From NCBI GenBank assembly GCA_003169975.1, contig PNAA01000024.1:285273-349272 (forward strand): a DNA stretch of 64,000 nucleotides, read 5' to 3'. The notes under the pieces were generated by a model. The model saw nothing but the letters and a program-made list of their open reading frames with translations, had not been told where the DNA came from and did no database searches. How positions within the stretch are numbered: the stretch's first letter is position 1; every line of letters starts with the position of its first letter. A program made the translations under genes and the position numbers. This stretch comes from Spartobacteria bacterium (GTDB lineage Bacteria; Verrucomicrobiota; Verrucomicrobiia; Chthoniobacterales; UBA10450). Shown in pieces: positions 26,038-35,024 of this stretch.

Positions 26038-26934
26038 CTAACGAAAAGCGCTCTCCTGCAACCGTCGAAAATCCTCCGGGATCGGCGCCTCAAGAAAATG
26101 CCGTTGGCCGGTCCGCGGGTGCGTAAAACCGAGCTTCCAAGCGTGCAACATTTGCCGCGGCGCAGCGACTTTTCTCCCATAGAGAGAATCACCGACCACG
26201 GGATGGCCAATATGATGCAGGTGGACGCGAATCTGGTGCGTGCGACCGCTGTGGATCGCGCATTCCAGCAGGCTGACGCCGCCGCCGGATTGAAGCACGC
26301 GGTAATCCGTCTTTGCGATTCGCCCGCGCGTCGGATGGACCGCCATTTTTTTGCGTTGTACCGGATGACGGCCAATCGGCGCTTCGATCGTTCCGCGCGG
26401 TCTCTTCGGGACTCCAGAGACGAGCGCGAGGTAATTTTTTTTCACTTCCCGCTCCGCGAATTGGCGGGCGAGATGCTGATGCGCGGCGTCATTCTTGGCC
26501 ACGACGAGGCAGCCGCTCGTTTCCTTATCGAGGCGGTGAACAATCCCGGGCCGTTGTTTTCCGCCGATGCCGGAAAGGTTGGTGCAATGATGGAGCAACG
26601 CATTGACGAGAGTATGCGTCTGATTGCCAGCGCCGGGATGAACGACCAGGCCGGCCGGCTTGTTCAGGACGAGCAGGTCTTCGTCCTCGAAGAGGATCTC
26701 GAGCGGGATTTCCTCCGCCTGGGCATCGATTTCCTCGAGCGGTGGGACAGTTAACCTAACGACATCGCCGGGGTGCACCGTCTCGCGGGTGCGCGCTGCT
26801 TTTCCCTGCAAACGGACGTCGCCGGTGCGGATCAGATTCTGCAGGCGCGAGCGGGAGAATTGCGGGAAAGCCAAGGCCAGGTAGCGGTCGAGACGCAAGC
26901 CGGCGTGCTCGTTGGGCACGATCAATTCGATCAT
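26038..26934 (-). CDS. rluD: RluD-family 23S rRNA pseudouridine synthase
   Basis: Isomerises uridines in the 23S rRNA helix 69 region (RluD) or a close paralogue's target. The N-terminal S4 RNA-binding domain (LRLDRYLALAFPQFSRSRLQNLI) precedes the synthase domain with the catalytic aspartate in GIVHRLDKETSG, plus LEDEDLLVLNKPAG-like text (ILFEDEDLLVLNKPAG) and GRTHQIRVHL. 298 residues is typical for RluD. The specificity within the RluA/C/D group cannot be proved from sequence alone. The stop TAG falls in TCGTTAGACC. Confidence 0.85.
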   Translation of the reverse strand: MIELIVPNEHAGLRLDRYLALAFPQFSRSRLQNLIRTGDVRLQGKAARTRETVHPGDVVRLTVPPLEEIDAQAEEIPLEILFEDEDLLVLNKPAGLVVHPGAGNQTHTLVNALLHHCTNLSGIGGKQRPGIVHRLDKETSGCLVVAKNDAAHQHLARQFAEREVKKNYLALVSGVPKRPRGTIEAPIGRHPVQRKKMAVHPTRGRIAKTDYRVLQSGGGVSLLECAIHSGRTHQIRVHLHHIGHPVVGDSLYGRKVAAPRQMLHAWKLGFTHPRTGQRHFLEAPIPEDFRRLQESAFR

Positions 26935-26996
26935 CGCATTTTCCGGCTTGCGAGGCGCAGGGAGCGACGATTGCCGCCCGGGTGAGGGGTGTTACT

Positions 26997-29099
26997 ATGC
27001 GGTCGATGGCCTCGACCGACCGCGGCGCGCAAGTGCAATCTTGTCCGAGTTGCGGGCGGCCGGTCGAGACCGCCGGGCTTGAGCCCTTCAGCAAGGTCAA
27101 GTGTCCGGCCTGCGGCTTGCAACTGCCGGTCGAGCGCGTCTTCGAAAATTACGTCGTTGTCGAGCCGCTCGGCACGGGCGGGATGGGCTCGGTTTACAAG
27201 GCGCGCGACACGCGGCTGAACCGCTTCGTTGCGCTCAAGCTCCTGCGCAAGGAGTTCGCCGGCGACGCCACCTTTACCGCGAAGCTGCAGGAGGAAGCGC
27301 GCATCACTGCGTCGATCAAGCACCCGCATGTGGTCGAGGTTTTCTCGGTCGGCGAAGACCACGGGCAATTCTACGTCGTGATGGAGCTGGTCGATGGCGG
27401 CAGTCTCGACGATCGGATGGAAGACGAAAAGCGCATTTCGGAATTGCAGACGCTCGAGGTCGGTCTGCAGGTGGCGAAGGGCTTGCAGGCGGCGCTCCAA
27501 GCGGGGCTGATTCATCGTGACATCAAACCCGGGAATATTCTTTTTGCTGATCGGCACACGGCGAAGATCGTTGATTTTGGTCTCGCGTTGCTTGCCGCCC
27601 AGCACGCGGAAACAGAGGGCGAAATCTGGGGCACGCCCTATTACGTCGCGCCGGAGCGCCTAACGAACGCGAAGGAGGATTTTCGGAGCGACCTGTACAG
27701 CCTCGGGGCGACTCTTTTTCATGCCGTCTCCGGCCATCCGACTTTTGAAAATGAGACGCAGTCGGCCACCGAGCTGAAGAAGCTGAAGTCGAATCTGAAA
27801 TCGGTGCGCGAAGTTGCGCCCGACGTTTCGGAGGAGACGGCGGCCGTGATTGACCAGATGTTGCGCCCGAGTCCGGTCGAGCGGCAGAGTTCCTACCAGG
27901 AACTGATCGCGCAACTGCAGGCGGCGCACGCGGCGGCGCTGGCCCGGGAAGAGGAATTGCGCGGCCGCTGGAGCTGGCCGGTGCGCGTGCTGGTGTCGCT
28001 AGGCGCGCTCCTCCTCGTCGCCGCGCTCGGCTTTGGAATCTTCATCGGAGTGCGAAGTTTTTCCCGGCGAAGCGCAGAAGCGGCGCTGACGCCCGCTGGC
28101 ATTGTCCCAGCGCAGTTGGAGGCGGCGCGGCGCGAGCTCCGGGCCGGCCGTTACGCCACAGCGGAGGCGCTGTTTCGCGAGATTGCTGTGACCGCGCCGA
28201 ACGCGCAACCGGCGGCCGACCTTTGCGCTGCGCTGCAGCTTTGGGAACGCGACGATTTCGCGCAGGCCGCGACGGTCTTTCAGCGTTTCACCAGGCTCAA
28301 ACCGTCTGCGCAGTTTCTTTGGTTGAACGATGATAAGCCGCTTGCCCAAAATCGACTGGACGATTACCAGCTCTACACCGAATGGGAGAAGTCGCGTGGC
28401 GCGACGAAAAATCCGGAAGAAGCGCTGCGCAAGCTTCGAGAAGTCAGCCGGAGATTGAAAGCGAAAGGCGCTCTCGCTTTCCAGCTCGCCGACGAGGAAG
28501 CGAAGATGGCGGCGCAAATCTCGGAATTTTCCGAGAAGCGCGCGGCGGAAGAGAAGAAACGCGCCGCCGAGGAAGCGCCCCGCTGGACGGCGGCGTTGGC
28601 GACGGAGCGCCGGGCGCTCGCCGCCTACCAATTCGAGAACGCATTTCAGATCCTGGAGACGACGAAACTCACCGCGGCGTCGCTCCTCGCAGAACGCGAG
28701 GACGAGTTGCGACGCGCGCGCTGGCTGGCGGATTGGAAAACGAAACTGATCAGCGACATCAACGGGACCGGTTTCGGCGGCGCGGTGACCGACATTCATG
28801 GCGTGCGCTACGACGGACCGGTGTGGCGCGCCACGCCGAACAAACTGGAGTTGAAAATCCGCTACGGCAGCGTCATGACCGACTGGCTGAATCTTTCGCC
28901 CCAGATGCTCCTCACGATGTCGACCGCGTTCATTCGCCCGGCTGTTTCCGACGTCTCCGAGCGACAATGGTTGAGCGCCATTTTCGCGGCGGAGACGGGA
29001 CAATCGGTCTCCGCGAACGAGCTCGCCGCGAAAGCCGCCGCGGCGAAAGCGGAATTTCGCGACCTCCGGCGGCGCTATTTTCCCGGCGCGAAAAAGTAG
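26997..29099 (+). CDS. Membrane Ser/Thr protein kinase with N-terminal zinc ribbon
   Basis: Hanks-type kinase of about 700 residues. A CPSCG...CPACG zinc ribbon (Cys16, 19, 36, 39) precedes the kinase domain: P-loop GTGGMGSVY (59-67), Lys81, HRDIKPGN (172-179), DFG (192-194) and APER. A membrane helix follows at about 330-355, then an outer segment of about 340 residues with alpha-helical, TPR-like and coiled-coil character (LEAARRELRAGRYATAEALF; EKRAAEEKKRAAEEAPRW). It probably senses an envelope signal; partners are unknown. ATG 26997 or 27006 are both possible. It diverges from rluD by about 60 bp. Confidence 0.85.
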   Translation: MRSMASTDRGAQVQSCPSCGRPVETAGLEPFSKVKCPACGLQLPVERVFENYVVVEPLGTGGMGSVYKARDTRLNRFVALKLLRKEFAGDATFTAKLQEEARITASIKHPHVVEVFSVGEDHGQFYVVMELVDGGSLDDRMEDEKRISELQTLEVGLQVAKGLQAALQAGLIHRDIKPGNILFADRHTAKIVDFGLALLAAQHAETEGEIWGTPYYVAPERLTNAKEDFRSDLYSLGATLFHAVSGHPTFENETQSATELKKLKSNLKSVREVAPDVSEETAAVIDQMLRPSPVERQSSYQELIAQLQAAHAAALAREEELRGRWSWPVRVLVSLGALLLVAALGFGIFIGVRSFSRRSAEAALTPAGIVPAQLEAARRELRAGRYATAEALFREIAVTAPNAQPAADLCAALQLWERDDFAQAATVFQRFTRLKPSAQFLWLNDDKPLAQNRLDDYQLYTEWEKSRGATKNPEEALRKLREVSRRLKAKGALAFQLADEEAKMAAQISEFSEKRAAEEKKRAAEEAPRWTAALATERRALAAYQFENAFQILETTKLTAASLLAEREDELRRARWLADWKTKLISDINGTGFGGAVTDIHGVRYDGPVWRATPNKLELKIRYGSVMTDWLNLSPQMLLTMSTAFIRPAVSDVSERQWLSAIFAAETGQSVSANELAAKAAAAKAEFRDLRRRYFPGAKK

Positions 29100-29127
29100 C
29101 TGGCGTATCTTCTGCTTCAGAGGAGGG

Positions 29128-30012
29128 ATGCGCCTGTTTTCTCTGCTCTTGGTTGCCGGGCTGATCGTCACGGCGACGGCGGGCCCATCTCCTTTGTCCA
29201 ACAAAGAGATCGCGCTCATGCTCCGCTCAGGTTATTCGAGCGACGCCGTCCTCGCGGAAGTGACCGGCCGCCGGGTGCGTGAGGCGTTTGATCCCGCGAT
29301 GAAAAAATCGCTGATCGATTTCGGGGCAAATGCACAACTGATCAGCGCCCTTGCGAGCAACGCCTATTTGATCTCCGGATCGGAAGCCGGCCGGGCAAAA
29401 CAACGGGAGGCTGAGCTGAGCGCGCAGCGAGCGACGGAGATCGAGCGGAGCCAAGAGCTCAACACCCTTTACCAGGCGCAGCAGGCGGAAGCCCGCGCCA
29501 AGGCCGCCGCGGCCCCGCCTTCGACGGGGACATTGATCCTGGACGCGCTAAAGCAAAAGCTGGTCCGCTGCCACGACGGGACGGTTAGCCGCGCCGTTGG
29601 CACCGAGCTCGACAACAAGAAGTTCGTCGCACTCTACTACTCTGCGCATTGGTGCGCTCCCTGCCGCAAGTTCACGCCCCAGTTGGTCGACTACTACAAT
29701 CGCATCGTGCTGGAGCATCCGGAGTTCGAGATCATTTTCGTCAGCGCAGATCGTTCACGTTTCGGTTGGGAAACCTACATCCAGGAAGCGAGAATGCCCT
29801 GGCTGGCGATCGATTACGACCAGCTCGCTGATCTGCCGGGACTGAAGGCGCTCGGCGGCGACGGTATTCCTTCGCTGCTCGTGCTCGACGGGGGCAGCCA
29901 CATCGTCGCGAGTAGTTACGATGGCGACAAATATCTGGGCCCCCAAAATGCGCTCGCCGCGCTTGACAAGATTTTCGCGGCGAACGCAGGGCCGGTCGCA
30001 CAAATTCGATAG
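29128..30012 (+). CDS. Exported thioredoxin-like protein with a WCAPC centre
   Basis: A signal peptide (MRLFSLLLVAGLIVTATAG) is followed by a helical segment rich in Ala, Glu and Gln (about 85-130). A nucleoredoxin/TlpA-like thioredoxin fold then has the redox centre AHWCAPCRKFTP (Cys176, Cys179) and the cis-Pro region GIPSLLVLD. It probably acts as a periplasmic disulfide reductase or oxidase. It begins 28 bases after the kinase stop and is probably co-transcribed with it. GAGGAGGG lies ahead of the ATG at 29128. Confidence 0.82.
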   Translation: MRLFSLLLVAGLIVTATAGPSPLSNKEIALMLRSGYSSDAVLAEVTGRRVREAFDPAMKKSLIDFGANAQLISALASNAYLISGSEAGRAKQREAELSAQRATEIERSQELNTLYQAQQAEARAKAAAAPPSTGTLILDALKQKLVRCHDGTVSRAVGTELDNKKFVALYYSAHWCAPCRKFTPQLVDYYNRIVLEHPEFEIIFVSADRSRFGWETYIQEARMPWLAIDYDQLADLPGLKALGGDGIPSLLVLDGGSHIVASSYDGDKYLGPQNALAALDKIFAANAGPVAQIR

Positions 30013-30060
30013 AAACGGGCGAAGGTTTGCCGTGGCCTGAAGCGCGTCGGCCCGACGCGG

Positions 30061-31215
30061 TCAGTCATTGGTCCGATATCCGGCGACAAAAGTGCGTCGG
30101 AAAGCAGGGAAGCTGCCAGCCGCAATCTCCGCGCGAACCCGTTTCATCAGATTCAAATAGAAGTAGAGATTGTGCAGAGTCATCAGCCTTAGCCCGAGAA
30201 TTTCTTCGGCCTTGATCAGGTGTCGCAGGTAGCCGCGAGTGAAGTCCCGGCAGGCCGGACAGGTGCAGCCCTCCTCGATCGGGCCTTTTTGCAGAGCAAA
30301 CTCCGCGTTCTTTAGATTGAGCGAGCCGCCGGCGGTGAAGGCGGTGCCATTGCGCGCCAGACGCGTCGGCAGCACGCAGTCGAACAGGTCGACGCCGCGG
30401 GCGATCAGTTCGAGCAATTGCGGCGGAGTGCCGAGACCCATCGCGTAACGCGGCTTGTCGTTAGGCAAAAACGGCTCGCTCCATTCCACCGCCTGCATCA
30501 TTTCCGCTTCCGGCTCGCCCACGCTCACTCCGCCGATCGCATAACCATCGAAACCGATCTGCACCGTTGCCTCCGCACTCGCGCGGCGCAGATCCTTGAA
30601 CGTGCCACCCTGCACAATCCCGAAAAGGAGCTGGCGCATTCCCTCTTCTGTTGAACGTTGAACCCCGAAAGCTTTCGGGGTTGGACGTTGAACGTTCGCT
30701 TCCTTGCACCGCCGCGCCCAGCGCGCCGTCATTTCCCCACTGCGCGCCGCATACTCATGCTCGCACGGATAAGGCGGGCACTCATCCAGCACCATCGCGA
30801 TATCGCTCCCCAGCGTGGCCTGGATTTCCATCGCGTTCTCCGGACTAATGAAAGTCGGCGTGCCATCGAGATGATTTTGGAACTGGACGCCTTCCTCCGT
30901 GATTTTGCGCAACTTCGCGAGCGAGAAAATCTGGTAGCCGCCGCTGTCGGTCAGGATCGGGCCATCCCAATTCATGAAGCGGTGCAGGCCGCCAAAGTGC
31001 CGCATCACCTCCATGCCCGGCCTAACGAAAAGGTGGTAAGTGTTCCCGAGAATGATCTGCGCCTCGAGCTCCCGCAGCTCGCCCGGGCTGACACCCTTCA
31101 CGCTCCCCTGTGTCCCGACCGGCATGAAAGCCGGCGTCTCGATCACGCCATGCGCCGTCGTGAGGCGAGCGCGCCGCGCCTTGGTCGCGGAATCTGTCTG
31201 CCAGAGCTCGAACAT
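30061..31215 (-). CDS. tgt: Queuine tRNA-ribosyltransferase, with an in-frame palindromic insertion
   Basis: Exchanges the wobble guanine of GUN-anticodon tRNAs for preQ1 in queuosine synthesis; cytoplasmic. Features: TPAFMPVGTQGSVKG, ILGNTYHLFVRPG, ILTDSGGYQIFS (Asp90), LFGIVQGG, GYAIGGVSVGEP and the zinc site CTCPACRDFTRGYLRHL. About 18 residues at 173-190 (NVQRPTPKAFGVQRSTE) are encoded by palindromic element D3, between ARRCKEA and the conserved LFGIVQGG. They are not part of the normal family sequence. All catalytic motifs remain, so the enzyme may still work. A GH53 gene ends 2 bases upstream of its start. Confidence 0.92.
   Translation of the reverse strand: MFELWQTDSATKARRARLTTAHGVIETPAFMPVGTQGSVKGVSPGELRELEAQIILGNTYHLFVRPGMEVMRHFGGLHRFMNWDGPILTDSGGYQIFSLAKLRKITEEGVQFQNHLDGTPTFISPENAMEIQATLGSDIAMVLDECPPYPCEHEYAARSGEMTARWARRCKEANVQRPTPKAFGVQRSTEEGMRQLLFGIVQGGTFKDLRRASAEATVQIGFDGYAIGGVSVGEPEAEMMQAVEWSEPFLPNDKPRYAMGLGTPPQLLELIARGVDLFDCVLPTRLARNGTAFTAGGSLNLKNAEFALQKGPIEEGCTCPACRDFTRGYLRHLIKAEEILGLRLMTLHNLYFYLNLMKRVRAEIAAGSFPAFRRTFVAGYRTND
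30651..30696. repeat. Palindromic element D3 inside tgt, read in frame
   Basis: The perfect 22-bp palindrome at 30661-30682, identical to that in lnt, is flanked by TTGAACGTTG and GGACGTTGAACGTTC. Read on the minus strand it encodes PTPKAFG, a different frame from the lnt copy (NPESFRG). Confidence 0.85.
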
Positions 31216-31217
31216 CG

Positions 31218-32357
31218 TCAGCGAGAGACAGCCGGGCCGTTGACGGGCCGGAACGCCTGCCAGGCGGGCCGGGCGTTTCTGTCCGTATCAAAGAGAGCGA
31301 AGGTTTTCCACATTCCTTCGCCATACCACTCCGGGCTCCAATAAAAAGCGCCGGCGATTTTTGGATTGTCTGCGCAGAATTTCAGGAAGTCCCTCAGCCA
31401 ACGTTCCTGGCCTTCCGGCATGAGCGGATACCCCGGAACTTCCTTGCGCCAGCGCGCGAATTGGCCGTGGAAATCCGCCGTGCTCGGGTAGCCGGTCTCG
31501 GGAATGATGACCGGACGATTGATGCTGGAAGTGACGCGGTCGATGGGCGCGTGAAATTGATCGAAGGTCAGCGAATTGCCGATGTTCGATGACGGGAAAT
31601 AAGTGAGGCCAGCGAAATCAATCTGCACCTGTCGCTCAAGCATGAACCGGAAAAACGCGACGCAGAAATCGGCGTCCCACCAATGGGCGATGTGCAGGAT
31701 AAATTTCGCGTCGGGATCGGCTGCTTTCACGTCCGCCTCGCAGGCCAGGATCAACTGCGCCGCATCCGGCCAGTTGTGCCGGCTCAGATGTTCCGGATTC
31801 TTCCGGGCGTGCCGGCCGGGGAAAACGCCGCAAACGCCGTAGTCGATCTCGTTGCCCACTTCATACAGGTGACTCGTTAGGCCATGTGCGCGAAAGTGCT
31901 CCACGACCCCGCGCGAATACTTGCGCACGGCTTCGGCGCGTTGCTCGAGCGAGAGATCTTTCCAGATCACGGGCAGCGGTTGTTTCGTCAGGTCGGCCCA
32001 ATTTTCGCTCAGGAAAATGACAAGATAGGAATTGAGTCCGGCTCGCATCGCCCGTTCCACAACTTCGGTGGCGTAGGATTTGCCGTTGACCCCGTCGTCT
32101 TCGGTCCAGAGTCGAACGCGGAGCCGGCGTGCGCCCTGTTTTTGCATGCCGGCAAACAGTTCCTGCTCCTGGCCATTCCATTTCCAACGCGAGCCGTGCG
32201 CTTCCATCTCGAGAGCATAATTGGTGTCGACACCGAGCATGAAGTCGCGCCGCATTGGTTCGCCGGCCCCGCGTAGTTCGCAAGAGGTCAATGCGATGAA
32301 GGCGGCGCAGAGAAAGCTGATACGAGCGGTTCGAAGCACGGCGCCATTCTGAGCCAC
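31218..32357 (-). CDS. GH53 arabinogalactan endo-beta-1,4-galactanase-like lipoprotein
   Basis: Predicted secreted glycosidase that attacks beta-1,4-galactan side chains of pectin. A lipoprotein signal (ALTSC, Cys26) is followed by the GH53 pattern LGVDTNYALEMEAHG, RLRVRLWTEDDGVNG, a candidate acid/base Glu170 in YEVGNEIDYGVCG and a candidate nucleophile in IIPETGYPSTADF. The C-terminal FYWSPEWYGEGMW fits the substrate-binding end of the barrel. The 379-residue length suits one catalytic domain. It suggests use of plant polysaccharide. Confidence 0.83.
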   Translation of the reverse strand: MAQNGAVLRTARISFLCAAFIALTSCELRGAGEPMRRDFMLGVDTNYALEMEAHGSRWKWNGQEQELFAGMQKQGARRLRVRLWTEDDGVNGKSYATEVVERAMRAGLNSYLVIFLSENWADLTKQPLPVIWKDLSLEQRAEAVRKYSRGVVEHFRAHGLTSHLYEVGNEIDYGVCGVFPGRHARKNPEHLSRHNWPDAAQLILACEADVKAADPDAKFILHIAHWWDADFCVAFFRFMLERQVQIDFAGLTYFPSSNIGNSLTFDQFHAPIDRVTSSINRPVIIPETGYPSTADFHGQFARWRKEVPGYPLMPEGQERWLRDFLKFCADNPKIAGAFYWSPEWYGEGMWKTFALFDTDRNARPAWQAFRPVNGPAVSR

Positions 32358-32519
32358 GCGGCCGATCTCTCAACTTGAAATGTGAATGGAAAGAATCGCC
32401 GGCAGTTCCATAAATTCACCCGGATCGCTTCGGATTTGTGATTCACTGCGAGCTTTAGAAAGCCGGTGCCAGAAGACCGGTGCCGCTGATCCGGTGGACG
32501 CATTGTGCTATCTGGAAGG

Positions 32520-34427
32520 ATGTCGGACCCAGTCGCCAACACCATCGCCAGTGCGACCGACCTAATCGTTCGGTTCGGGCATCAAGTGGTGCTCGATCAG
32601 GCCTCGGTCACGATTCTGGAAGGCGAGCGCGTCGGCTTGGTCGGGCGCAACGGCTCGGGCAAAACGACCTTCCTGCAAATCGCGGCAGGTGTGGCGCCGC
32701 CCGATACCGGGGAACTCAATCGGCGGCGCGATCTCGTCGTTGGTTACATGCCGCAAATGTTCGAGCTCGATGAGACGGCGACGGTGCATGCCAACATTCT
32801 GGCCGGCGCGCAGCGGGTGCTGGATCTCATCGAGGAATACGAAAGCGCACCACCCGAAGGCGCGCGGAGTGGTATTCTGCTCGATCAAATCGGGCACTTC
32901 GACGGCTGGAATCTCGAGCATCGGATCAAGAGCCTGATCACCAACCTGCACGCGCCCGACGCGGAGCGCGTCGTCGCGACGTTGTCCGGCGGCGAGAAAC
33001 GGCGCGTCGCGCTCTGTCGCGCGCTCCTCGCCCGCCCGGATTTCCTGATTCTCGATGAACCGACGAACCATCTCGACACCGGCTCGATCGAGTGGCTGGA
33101 GGATTTTCTCGCGCGCTACAGCGGCACGTGTCTGTTTGTGACGCACGACCGCTACTTTCTCGACCGCGTGGCGACGCGCGTGGTCGAGCTTTCGCGCGGG
33201 AAATTCTACAGCTACGCCGGCAATTATACCGACTATCTGCTGGCACGCGCCGAGCGGCAGGTGGTCGAGGAGATGCAGGAAAACAAGCGCCAGAAATTTC
33301 TGAAACGCGAGCTGGCCTGGGTGCGCAAAGCGCCGCGCGCGCGCCGGACGAAGTCGGTCGATCGGGTGGAGCGTTATTTCGAGATGGCGGCGCAGGAAGC
33401 GCCGGAAGCGGAACTCGACGTCGATCTCATCATTCCGCCCGCGCCGAAGCTCGCGAATCGTGTGATCGAACTGCGCGACGTCGCGATGGAACTCGGCGGG
33501 CGCGTTCTCTTCCGCGACTTCTCGCTCAACCTGGTGGCCGGCGAACGCCTCGGCATTGTCGGCCGCAACGGTCTCGGGAAATCCACTCTCCTAAAAATCA
33601 TGCTCGGGGAACTCACCCCAACACGCGGTGCGGTGGAGATCGGGTCGCGGACGGAGATCAACTACGTCGATCAAAACCGGCTCCTGCTCGACGATGCAAA
33701 AACGGTCTGGGAAGAAGTGGGCGAGGGGAGCGAATTCGTTAGGCTGGGTGAAGAAAACATCACCCTGCGCGGTTATTTGCGACGTTTTCTTTTCACCGAA
33801 GAACGGATCAACACGAAGATCGATCAACTGAGCGGCGGCGAGCGGAGTCGAGTCCTGCTCGCAAAAATTCTGAAGCGCGGCGGCAACGTGCTCATCCTCG
33901 ACGAGCCGACGAACGACCTCGATCTCGGCACCCTGCGGTTGCTCGAGGAAGCGCTCGTCGCCTTTGGCGGGAACGTGATCGTCGTCAGTCACGACCGCTA
34001 TTTCCTGAATCGCGTCTGTACCGCCATCCTCGCCTTCGAGGGTGACGGCGTCCTCGAGTACCACGTCGGCAACTACGACTACTACCTCGAAAAACGGGCG
34101 ATCGTTGTAGCCGGGATCGGTGATCCCGGCCCCTCGGAGCCGCGCGAGCCAGCCGGCGTCACCGGCCCCGGCTACAGCAGGGCCAAACCGCGCAAGCTAA
34201 AATGGAAAGAAGAGCGTGAGCTGGAAGGGATGGAAACTGCGATCCTGGCTGCGGAAGAAGAAGTCGTCAGGCTTGAGAGAATTTTCGCCGCACCCGATTT
34301 CTACGCCACGCATGCGGCGGACTGGCAGAAGTTCGAGACTGAACTGCGCGCGGCTCGGAGCTGTGTTGCCCAACTCTACGAACGCTGGGCGGAGTTGGGT
34401 GCGATCGCCAGTCGGAGCCGGACTTGA
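32520..34427 (+). CDS. ABC-F family ATPase (Uup/EttA-like), with in-frame repeat insertion
   Basis: Soluble ATPase with two nucleotide-binding domains and no membrane part, acting on ribosomes in this family. Domain 1: GRNGSGKTT, LSGGEKRR, LILDEPTNHLD. Domain 2: GRNGLGKST, LSGGERSR, LILDEPTNDLD. The linker between the domains (ENKRQKFLKRELAWVRKAPRARRTK) matches the Uup group, and a C-terminal coiled coil is present. ATG 32520 has GGAAGG just upstream. Residues about 529-553 (VVAGIGDPGPSEPREP then AGVTGPGY) are encoded by repeat C4, between the second ATPase domain and the coiled coil, a flexible junction. Confidence 0.9.
   Translation: MSDPVANTIASATDLIVRFGHQVVLDQASVTILEGERVGLVGRNGSGKTTFLQIAAGVAPPDTGELNRRRDLVVGYMPQMFELDETATVHANILAGAQRVLDLIEEYESAPPEGARSGILLDQIGHFDGWNLEHRIKSLITNLHAPDAERVVATLSGGEKRRVALCRALLARPDFLILDEPTNHLDTGSIEWLEDFLARYSGTCLFVTHDRYFLDRVATRVVELSRGKFYSYAGNYTDYLLARAERQVVEEMQENKRQKFLKRELAWVRKAPRARRTKSVDRVERYFEMAAQEAPEAELDVDLIIPPAPKLANRVIELRDVAMELGGRVLFRDFSLNLVAGERLGIVGRNGLGKSTLLKIMLGELTPTRGAVEIGSRTEINYVDQNRLLLDDAKTVWEEVGEGSEFVRLGEENITLRGYLRRFLFTEERINTKIDQLSGGERSRVLLAKILKRGGNVLILDEPTNDLDLGTLRLLEEALVAFGGNVIVVSHDRYFLNRVCTAILAFEGDGVLEYHVGNYDYYLEKRAIVVAGIGDPGPSEPREPAGVTGPGYSRAKPRKLKWKEERELEGMETAILAAEEEVVRLERIFAAPDFYATHAADWQKFETELRAARSCVAQLYERWAELGAIASRSRT
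34105..34177. repeat. Inverted-repeat element C4 inside the ABC-F gene
   Basis: TTGTAGCCGGGATCGGTGAT on the left pairs with the right end GGCGTCACCGGCCCCGGCTACA. Copies of the family elsewhere are intergenic; here it is read through in the frame that avoids the TAG in TTGTAGC. Confidence 0.75.
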
Positions 34428-34501
34428 GATCGAGAAGAGGTTCGATCGACTCTCGAGGAAGAATATTGCCTTCGGGCGCCAGAGACCCTGGCAAGAGGCC
34501 A

Positions 34502-34984
34502 ATGATGCAGTCGACGAAATGGATCCTGATTGCCGCGATGTTTTCTACGATAAGCCTGTTTGCGGCTGCGACCGAACCGGTCATTACGAAGACGATGGCT
34601 CTCAAAGCGGCGACCCTTTTCCGCAACGCCGATCCCTTTTTCCGAAGACGCGCGAGGATACGCCGCGATTCTCGTGCGTTTTGCCGATGAGAGTCCCGAT
34701 GTCCTGGTCGGCATCAGCCGCAAGACGGTTCCTTTTCTCGACAACAGGGATCTTTCTGATCAAGAGCGTGGAATTCTGCTGGGTGCATTTGTCGCAGGGA
34801 ACGTTGATTCCCAGCTTCTGCGCGGAAAGAAAAAGGACGATCCGTATGCCGGGGGGACCTCCAGCTGATCGAAACTTACGGGCAGATGCGCAAGAAGAGG
34901 CCGCGCTTCTCTGTTCCCGAGATCGAGAACCTGATCGCTCTGGAAAAAGCGGGAAAGTTGAAAGCCTACCTTGCGTCGAGATAA
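34502..34984 (+). pseudogene. Small exported protein of unknown function with two compensating frameshifts
   Basis: The reading starts MMQSTKWILIAAMFSTISLF (signal peptide, ending AAATEP) and runs to about 34640. It continues in the next frame (EDARGYAAILVRFADESPDV then LVGISRKTVPFLDNRDLSDQ), and from about 34850 it returns to the first frame (DLQLIETYGQMRKKRPRFSV then PEIENLIALEKAGKLKAYLA), ending at TAA 34982. Both shifts coincide with homopolymers, five T at 34637-34641 and six G at 34851-34856, and cancel. It may be a sequencing artefact, a decaying gene or a slippery gene. The joined protein would be about 160 residues. I do not recognise the family. Confidence 0.6.
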
Positions 34985-35024
34985 GCGATTTCCCTTCCCG
35001 CGAAGAGTTCCAGAACCTGACCTG

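Noticed and set aside
30047-30062. GCGTCGGCCCGACGC palindrome between the thioredoxin-like gene and tgt as a terminator
   Set aside because: It could form a stem between the convergent genes, but no T-run follows on either strand.
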